NCBI GenBank assembly: GCA_021847305.1
Contig: JAJZTZ010000007.1
Coordinates: 1-40,853 of the forward strand
From: Pseudomonadota bacterium
GTDB lineage: Bacteria; Pseudomonadota; Gammaproteobacteria; Burkholderiales; JAJZQI01
Length of the DNA: 40,853 nucleotides
Direction: 5' to 3'
This document shows positions 36,299 to 40,853 of the stretch, piece after piece. The notes below the pieces were generated by a model. The model was not told the origin of the DNA. It made no database searches and saw only the letters and a list, made by a program, of their open reading frames with translations. The first letter of the stretch is position 1. The number at the start of each line of letters is the position of its first letter. Both the position numbers and the translations under genes were made by a program.

Positions 36299-37636
36299 TT
36301 AACGGCCTCCTAATGCCAATTCAGGGTTATACAGATATTCGATGTTTCCTGCCTCGACTTCTTTCAGGTAGCTTTCGAAGTTCTTCTTGGCTTGAGTCCA
36401 GGAAATGCCCATCTTCTCAACCAGTTCCTCGCACGGGGAAGCGTGCCATTGCAGCTGAACGATCTTGAACGGATCTGCGCCGCAAGCCAGGGCTGCGAAC
36501 TGAACGTCAGCCATGATAGGAATGGAGAAGTTCTGGTTATGTGCCTTACCGATCCACTGGTTCTTGTCCATGGTGGTGATACAACCGGTGTCGATACCCA
36601 GCATCACGTCAGCGTTGGCTTCTTCACGAGCCACGCGGATCTTGCGATCCATGGTGAAAGAACGGGTGAATTCACGTTCGGAAATGATGTGACGGAAACC
36701 GAAGCCGCAGCAGTCATACCAGGTGGAGTAATCGATTACTTGAGCACCCAGAGCCTTGGCCATGGAGGTACCTACAGCAGTACGGTTACCACCCATGATT
36801 TCCGGATCGTAAATCGCGTCTTCATGCACCATCTTGTAGTAGTGGCATGCGGCGTGAACGGTTACGCGGATATTGGATACGTCGATGGTCTGGTGTTCGG
36901 ACGCAATCTTGTTGCGTACAACGTGCAGCCATTCGGAGTAGTGAATTACTTCTTCCGGAATAACCAGCTTGCCGTCAACCAGACGACCCAGTTTACCCAG
37001 GATCTTGGTTACGCGCTCGCGCAGTTCAGCGGATTCAACCAGGTACTTACGGATTTCCTTGTAGTTACCGAAGGAGGTACCGCAGTGTACCAGCGGGTAG
37101 AAGTGGCCCAGCTCGAAGCCATGCTGTTTGCCGGAAACGTAAGCCTGGTGGAAGTTACGCAGGAATACGGCAGCCAGCGCTTCCACGTTACCGATAGCGG
37201 AACCGTGATAGTTCCAAGCGGTACAGGAGGTCTGGTCGGTTTCATCCAGGTAGTCTTCGCCCGGCTTGGCACCGAACTTGTTCATGAACCACATGATGGA
37301 AGTCGGGTAGCCCGGAATGTTACCGCACTGACCGCAGGACTTGTGATGCCACAGCTTGGTGGTCGGAACGCGCTTGTTCCAGCCAAACAGGGTGGTTACA
37401 TCAACAGGCTCATGCTTGTCGGTAATGCGATGAACGATGATCTGTCCATCTTTTTCCAATTCCCACATATGGTCGCGAATGTCATCCATACGCTCGCCGA
37501 GGTCGATGGTACGCTTGTCTACGTGCTTGCGTACCCAGTCAGTTGCTTTCAAAGCATCGTCACGGGAAAGATTGGTATCCTGGAAGAAGGAACCGTGCCC
37601 GGCGATACCCTGGCCTTCATTTGTATTTGCGCTCAT
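36299..37636 (-). CDS. shdrB1: sHdrB1, heterodisulfide-reductase-like subunit B
   Basis: A 445-residue protein from ATG 37636; a GTG at 37645 abuts the GGAGG ribosome site and is rejected. The C-terminal CCG-type motif has Cys264, Cys309-Cys310 (YDCCGFGF) and Cys352 but lacks the final CXXC partner (GCITT). The N-terminal one is degenerate: CGQC (101/104), SCTAW (138) and HCG (185), with no CC pair. This differs from shdrB2, which has two complete motifs, so the two B subunits probably do different chemistry. Lies 58 bases after shdrC1. Confidence 0.92.
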   Translation of the reverse strand: MSANTNEGQGIAGHGSFFQDTNLSRDDALKATDWVRKHVDKRTIDLGERMDDIRDHMWELEKDGQIIVHRITDKHEPVDVTTLFGWNKRVPTTKLWHHKSCGQCGNIPGYPTSIMWFMNKFGAKPGEDYLDETDQTSCTAWNYHGSAIGNVEALAAVFLRNFHQAYVSGKQHGFELGHFYPLVHCGTSFGNYKEIRKYLVESAELRERVTKILGKLGRLVDGKLVIPEEVIHYSEWLHVVRNKIASEHQTIDVSNIRVTVHAACHYYKMVHEDAIYDPEIMGGNRTAVGTSMAKALGAQVIDYSTWYDCCGFGFRHIISEREFTRSFTMDRKIRVAREEANADVMLGIDTGCITTMDKNQWIGKAHNQNFSIPIMADVQFAALACGADPFKIVQLQWHASPCEELVEKMGISWTQAKKNFESYLKEVEAGNIEYLYNPELALGGR

Positions 37637-37694
37637 GGTTTGCACCTCCGAAATAGACTTGGATCAGAACCAGTCAAAAGACCGGACACTTTAA

Positions 37695-38378
37695 TTAATC
37701 GTCTTCCTGCTCTTCCAGCCAGTCTTCGTATTCTTCCCTCTTCTCATCAATGAAGTCTTCAATTACGTCGAAGAGGTTTTCGTCCATTGCTTCCAGCGCG
37801 GACAATACACCGGTCATTTCCCAGATGGTGTACATTTCAACGGAAGTCTTCAGGGAAACTTCCCACGCAGTTTCAACGGTTTGCAAGGTGCGCACGGGGA
37901 TCGCCTTGCGCAGAGTCTTGAGGTCACCCTCCACCTTCTGGATGTTGGGACCCCAGTCAGGGAAATGATCCGGCTGGATCATGTCCGGAGAAAGCTGGTT
38001 ACCGGTGGTGATGAGCTTCAGCATCACACGACCGAACGGACGCAGTACGTCCTTGGCAGACTGCATACCATGCTTGATCGCAACTTCGCGCATGATCATT
38101 ACCAGACCGCCGGGGGAATTCTTGAACGGGCAACGTGCAGCACAGGTCATGCACTGAGCGCAGGCCCAAATCTTTTCCTGCATGGCGTCATAAATCTGCT
38201 CGACGTTCTCAGTCCAGAGCAGCTGCACGATTTCACGCGGGCTGTAGTCATAGAACTGGGCTGACGGGCAGGTCGCGGTACAAATACCGCAGTTCAGACA
38301 GCCATTAAGTTCGTGATCGTAACGGAAGTCGCCACGAATCTCGTCGTAAATTTCTCGCATTTCCGCGTAAGTCGCCAT
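37695..38378 (-). CDS. shdrC1: sHdrC1, heterodisulfide-reductase-like iron-sulfur subunit C
   Basis: A 227-residue protein with two 4Fe-4S motifs: CLNCGICTATCP (Cys27, 30, 33, 37) and CAQCMTCAARCP (Cys73, 76, 79, 83). The C-terminus is a strongly acidic tail (EEYEDWLEEQEDD), not seen in shdrC2. It is the first gene of the shdr core and has AGAGGTG before the ATG. A 158-base gap with a hairpin separates it from dsrE3. Confidence 0.93.
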   Translation of the reverse strand: MATYAEMREIYDEIRGDFRYDHELNGCLNCGICTATCPSAQFYDYSPREIVQLLWTENVEQIYDAMQEKIWACAQCMTCAARCPFKNSPGGLVMIMREVAIKHGMQSAKDVLRPFGRVMLKLITTGNQLSPDMIQPDHFPDWGPNIQKVEGDLKTLRKAIPVRTLQTVETAWEVSLKTSVEMYTIWEMTGVLSALEAMDENLFDVIEDFIDEKREEYEDWLEEQEDD

Positions 38379-38503
38379 CGCTACACCTCTTTGAATAACC
38401 CTGTTGCTACAGTGGAATACCCGACTAAATCACTCTGGTTTTAGCTTAAACCAAAGGACTCAGTATTTCAAATCAGGCATTCATGCAGATCATCAAATGT
38501 ACC

Positions 38504-38529
38504 ACAAGGGCTGCCGCAGCAGCCCTTGT
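38504..38529 (-). terminator. Hairpin between dsrE3 and shdrC1
   Basis: ACAAGGGCTGC (38504-38514) pairs perfectly with GCAGCCCTTGT (38519-38529) around CGCA, 7 bases after the dsrE3 stop on the minus strand. No U-tract follows, so it probably sets segmental mRNA stability or processing rather than full termination. Confidence 0.45.
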
Positions 38530-38536
38530 TTACCAC

Positions 38537-39049
38537 TTACAAATACAAGCAGATATCGGACTCACCAGCAAACTCGAAGAACATGGCAGCACCTGCGTAC
38601 TCCAGGCCATCGATGAAATCGCTGTGATCGAAGCCAAACAGTTCTACGGTCATCTGGCAGGCAATGAATTTGACATCCGCTTCCTGACAGAGTTCACGCA
38701 ACTCAGCAACGGTGGCCACACCGTTGTTGGCAATCGTCTTCTTCATCAGCACAGTAGCCAGGGACTCATAGCCCGGCACCAGCGCCTGAACCGCGTTGGG
38801 GATGTTCCAGTTGATACCGCGGAACCACTTCGGGCCGAACGGCATCTTCATGGGCATACCCGGGTTACCCAGGGGACTCACCTTCAGACCGCTCAGGTCC
38901 TTACGAACCAGCTGCAGGCCATAGAAGGTAAAGAATACTTGAACCTCATAGCCCAGCGCAGCGGCCGTAGACGCGAGGATGTAGGGAGGATAAGCCCAGT
39001 CCAGGGTACCCTTGGTCGCGATGATCGCGAGCTTCTTCATATCGTCCAT
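38537..39049 (-). CDS. dsrE3: DsrE3-type (DsrE3A-like) sulfur carrier
   Basis: A 170-residue DsrE-fold protein without membrane helices. LAIIATKGTLDWAYPPYILASTAAALGYEV (in parts) and VKFIACQMTVELFGF are typical of the DsrE/peroxiredoxin-like COG2210 group. Cys121 and Cys131, ten residues apart, are candidate persulfide/thiosulfonate sites. In sulfur oxidisers rhd-tusA-dsrE3 gene sets relay cytoplasmic sulfur, with TusA passing sulfur to or from DsrE. ATG 39049 is used; a second ATG lies 3 codons in. Confidence 0.9.
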   Translation of the reverse strand: MDDMKKLAIIATKGTLDWAYPPYILASTAAALGYEVQVFFTFYGLQLVRKDLSGLKVSPLGNPGMPMKMPFGPKWFRGINWNIPNAVQALVPGYESLATVLMKKTIANNGVATVAELRELCQEADVKFIACQMTVELFGFDHSDFIDGLEYAGAAMFFEFAGESDICLYL

Positions 39050-39121
39050 TGTTTCAGCCTCTCCTAAGTCTGTGTGCCAATGAGCCCGTTTCTGTCAAAA
39101 ACTTGTAAGGATGTATTGGTA

Positions 39122-39349
39122 TTATTTTTTCTTCATGAAGAAGGTGAACTCACCGCCAGCTTCAGCAGAAGACAGCAGTTCATTACCAGTTTGCTTGGCG
39201 AAGGCCTGGAAATCCTTGATTGCGCCCGGATCAGTCGCAACCACTTTCAGAACCTGACCAGTAGCCAATTCACCCAGTGCTTTCTTGGTACGCAGGATAG
39301 GCAGCGGGCAGTTCAGACCACGTGCGTCGAGCTCTTTATCGAAGTTCAT
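39122..39349 (-). CDS. tusA: Sulfur carrier protein TusA
   Basis: A 75-residue protein with the CPxP signature in GLNCPLPILRTKKAL; Cys14 carries the persulfide. DPGAIKDFQAFAKQTG and the C-terminal EFTFFMKKK match the TusA/SirA fold. It takes sulfur from rhodanese and delivers it toward DsrE3 and LbpA/sHdr. AAGGAGA precedes the ATG, and a sigma70-like promoter lies about 45 bases upstream. Confidence 0.96.
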   Translation of the reverse strand: MNFDKELDARGLNCPLPILRTKKALGELATGQVLKVVATDPGAIKDFQAFAKQTGNELLSSAEAGGEFTFFMKKK

Positions 39350-39401
39350 GCTTCATCTCCTTGAAAAAAATTTAATAAAAACCAGCAAAGCAAAGCGCTA
39401 A

Positions 39402-39430
39402 TTTATAATCCAGCAACGGAATATTAGCAA
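39402..39430 (-). promoter_or_regulatory. Candidate sigma70 promoter of tusA-dsrE3-shdr
   Basis: On the minus strand TTGCTA (39430-39425) and TATAAA (39407-39402) are separated by 17 bases and match the consensus at 4 of 6 and 5 of 6 positions. The start would be near 39395, 45 bases before the tusA ATG. It sits in an AT-rich 151-base gap after the rhodanese gene. Confidence 0.5.
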
Positions 39431-39500
39431 GTGTTTTTTTACGATTTCACTAATAAATGCGCAGGCACTGCAGCTTTTACGTGAATCTTCAAATTTAGCC

Positions 39501-39812
39501 TTATGCCACAGGCTGGCCGGAGCGTACCCAGCCCATGATGCCACCCTGCAGGTTGTATACATCAGTAAAGCCCTTGGAGGCGAGAAACGCGCAGGCCTGG
39601 GCCGAACGACCGCCGGACTGGCAATAGATCACCAGCGCCTTGTCTTTAGGCAATTCGCTTTCGCGCACCGGCAACAGGTGCAGAGGAATATGCTGGGAAC
39701 CCGGGATCATGCCGCGCGCGACTTCCGCGTCGGTGCGCACATCAATCACCAGAGCGCCATCGGCCGCCATTTGCTGCAATCCTGCCGGATCCACTTCTTT
39801 AAAACCGAACAT
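39501..39812 (-). CDS. Single-domain rhodanese sulfurtransferase
   Basis: A 103-residue cytoplasmic rhodanese. The active-site loop is CQSGGRS with Cys64; VIDVRTDAEVARGMIPGSQHIP (in parts) is the conserved structural motif, and LQGGIMGWVRSG closes the domain. It should mobilise sulfane sulfur, from glutathione persulfide or thiosulfate, to TusA. It has a strong GGAGGT site and follows the soeC terminator, so it starts the sulfur-relay genes. Confidence 0.94.
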   Translation of the reverse strand: MFGFKEVDPAGLQQMAADGALVIDVRTDAEVARGMIPGSQHIPLHLLPVRESELPKDKALVIYCQSGGRSAQACAFLASKGFTDVYNLQGGIMGWVRSGQPVA

Positions 39813-39849
39813 GTAACGGACCTCCCAGATAAAGGTTCGCTAATATAGC

Positions 39850-39882
39850 AAAAATGTCGCCCGCGGCAAATGCCGCAGGCGA
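39850..39882 (-). terminator. Intrinsic terminator after soeC
   Basis: TCGCCCGCGGCA (39857-39868) pairs with TGCCGCAGGCGA (39871-39882) with one C-A mismatch and an AA loop. On the minus strand it is followed by CATTTTT, and it starts 10 bases after the soeC stop. It separates the soe transcript from the rhodanese gene. Confidence 0.65.
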
Positions 39883-39892
39883 AGTACTTGCA

Positions 39893-40828
39893 TTAGCAGC
39901 GCTGCGCGCCGTGGAACAGATTGATGACGTGACGTGCCTCTGCAAAGAACAGCCAGCGCTCAACAACCAGACCGACCAGCATCAGGGCCACCACGCCACC
40001 GACCGAACCGCTGCCCCAGGCACCAGCCAGCATGAGAATCGGCAGAATAAAAGCAGCCGCAAACACCACCACTTTAAGCAGCACAGTGATCTGCTGCCCC
40101 ACTTCGTAGCCGAATTCCTGCGTCAGGAAGGTGCCATGAGTGTGACCCTGATCAAGAATCTTCACCTTGGCGCGGGTAAAGCCGGTCGCCGTGTTAATGG
40201 TCGAGCCCATGGCGCGCGGGTAACCGATCCAGTAGTAGTACACCGCTTTCATCGCAGCCGCCACCACCAGCAGTACCAGCACGATGCTGCGCAGGGCTTC
40301 ATTCGTGCCCTGGGTTCCGGCGGTAAGCGCCAGCAGGATCATGGCACCGGACATATGACCGAGCAGGAGGTAGTTGAGCGGTACCAGCGGGGTATTCCAC
40401 TGGCGAATGGTTTTCAGGCAGCCGTAAATCATGCCGGTGCTGAAAATGGTAATCCACGCCATTAACAGGCCAACCGCACCCGCCAGTTTGCGCGAAGTAT
40501 CAAAATAGCTGGCATCCCAGACGGTCAGACCGACGTAAAGCATGGCAAAGGGATAGAACGCCATGGCAAAGACACCCTCACGCGACAGCCAGGACGTGCG
40601 ATAGCGACTGAAGGCGCGCCAGGCGTTGACCGGGTTGGCCAGGTGAAATACCGAAGACATCAGACCTGCCGCAACCATGATCAGTGCCAGAATGCCGATA
40701 CTCAAGACCTGATCCGGGGTTACGCCGCCGCCGAGCTGGAACACATCGACCAGATACAGCAGAGCAAACAGCCCCAGGCCGGCACCGGAAGTTACCGTAA
40801 AGAAAATTACCGAAAATGCTGGATGCAT
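39893..40828 (-). CDS. soeC: SoeC-like membrane anchor of sulfite dehydrogenase (DmsC/NrfD family)
   Basis: A 311-residue integral membrane protein with about eight helices, of the DMSO-reductase anchor subunit C family. The start MHPAFSVIFFTVTSGAGLGLF and HLANPVNAWRAFSRYRTSWLSREG match DmsC-type anchors. Next to an sHdr operon the best call is SoeC, which anchors the SoeAB molybdoenzyme and passes electrons from sulfite to the quinone pool. Polysulfide or DMSO reductase anchors are alternatives because SoeA and SoeB lie outside the window. CAGGAG precedes the ATG. Confidence 0.78.
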   Translation of the reverse strand: MHPAFSVIFFTVTSGAGLGLFALLYLVDVFQLGGGVTPDQVLSIGILALIMVAAGLMSSVFHLANPVNAWRAFSRYRTSWLSREGVFAMAFYPFAMLYVGLTVWDASYFDTSRKLAGAVGLLMAWITIFSTGMIYGCLKTIRQWNTPLVPLNYLLLGHMSGAMILLALTAGTQGTNEALRSIVLVLLVVAAAMKAVYYYWIGYPRAMGSTINTATGFTRAKVKILDQGHTHGTFLTQEFGYEVGQQITVLLKVVVFAAAFILPILMLAGAWGSGSVGGVVALMLVGLVVERWLFFAEARHVINLFHGAQRC

Positions 40829-40840
40829 TGTCTACTCCTG

Positions 40841-40853
40841 TTAAACCTTGACG
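40841..40853 (-). CDS. Last codons of the gene upstream of soeC, probably soeB
   Basis: On the minus strand the window opens with an in-frame VKV and TAA at 40843-40841, 12 bases before the soeC ATG. The spacing fits the end of soeB, the iron-sulfur subunit that normally precedes soeC, but 13 bases cannot prove it. Confidence 0.3.

Noticed and set aside
35259-37753. Long plus-strand open frames opposite shdrA and shdrB1 (347 and 453 codons)
   Set aside because: Both mirror the codon bias of highly expressed minus-strand genes with conserved cysteine motifs; no start signals or recognisable domains.

Overview
The window is a GC-rich, densely coded stretch of a proteobacterial chromosome. Gene order (yebC-ruvC..ruvAB-ybgC-tolQRAB-pal-cpoB-queE-queC) and protein styles point to a betaproteobacterium-like, sulfur-oxidising chemolithotroph of the Nitrosomonadales/Sulfuricellaceae type. 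An Acidithiobacillus-like relative is the main alternative. This placement is inference from gene content only. I see no tRNA, rRNA, CRISPR array, phage or transposase gene, and no gene-free gap over 300 bases.

Region 1 (1-13.95 kb) is housekeeping. It holds the 3' end of rluA, an EamA transporter divergent from a LysR regulator, and acyP overlapping the regulator. Next is a 15-gene minus-strand run: yebC, ruvC, a UbiA-family prenyltransferase, ruvA, ruvB, ybgC, tolQ, tolR, tolA, tolB, pal, cpoB, queE, queC, murB. Many of these overlap by 1-4 bases.

Region 2 (14-26.2 kb) is mixed: a HerA-like (DUF853) ATPase, a tiny secreted protein, a DUF485/ActP solute-sodium symporter pair whose large subunit carries an unusual ~105-residue insert, a UPF0114 protein, and an unrecognised 530-residue protein with a PilZ-like C-terminal segment. 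A YihY/BrkB membrane protein follows, then a tight plus-strand set (wrbA, hugZ-like, DUF2069, mobA), and minus-strand leuA.

Region 3 (26.3-40.85 kb) is the centre of interest: a nearly continuous minus-strand sulfur-oxidation island. In transcription order it reads soeC (sulfite dehydrogenase anchor) | rhodanese, tusA, dsrE3, shdrC1, shdrB1, shdrA, shdr-hyp, shdrC2, shdrB2 | lbpA, dsrE-like, lbpA, lipS, sLplA-type ligase, lipT, second lipS. This is the sulfur-oxidising heterodisulfide-reductase-like (sHdr) system together with its dedicated lipoate-binding carrier proteins and the complete dedicated lipoate-assembly set. The expected flow is: sulfane sulfur is passed by rhodanese, TusA and DsrE proteins to the dithiol of lipoylated LbpA; the sHdr iron-sulfur/flavin complex oxidises it and releases sulfite; SoeABC oxidises the sulfite to sulfate at the cytoplasmic face of the membrane. 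The ligase loads an octanoyl or lipoyl group on LbpA and the two radical SAM proteins insert the sulfurs.

The system as such is known. Local points of interest are two LbpA paralogs separated by a DsrE protein, hairpins that may split the long transcript into segments, and a ~106-bp palindromic repeat inserted between lipT and the last lipS gene. A candidate sigma70 promoter lies in front of tusA.
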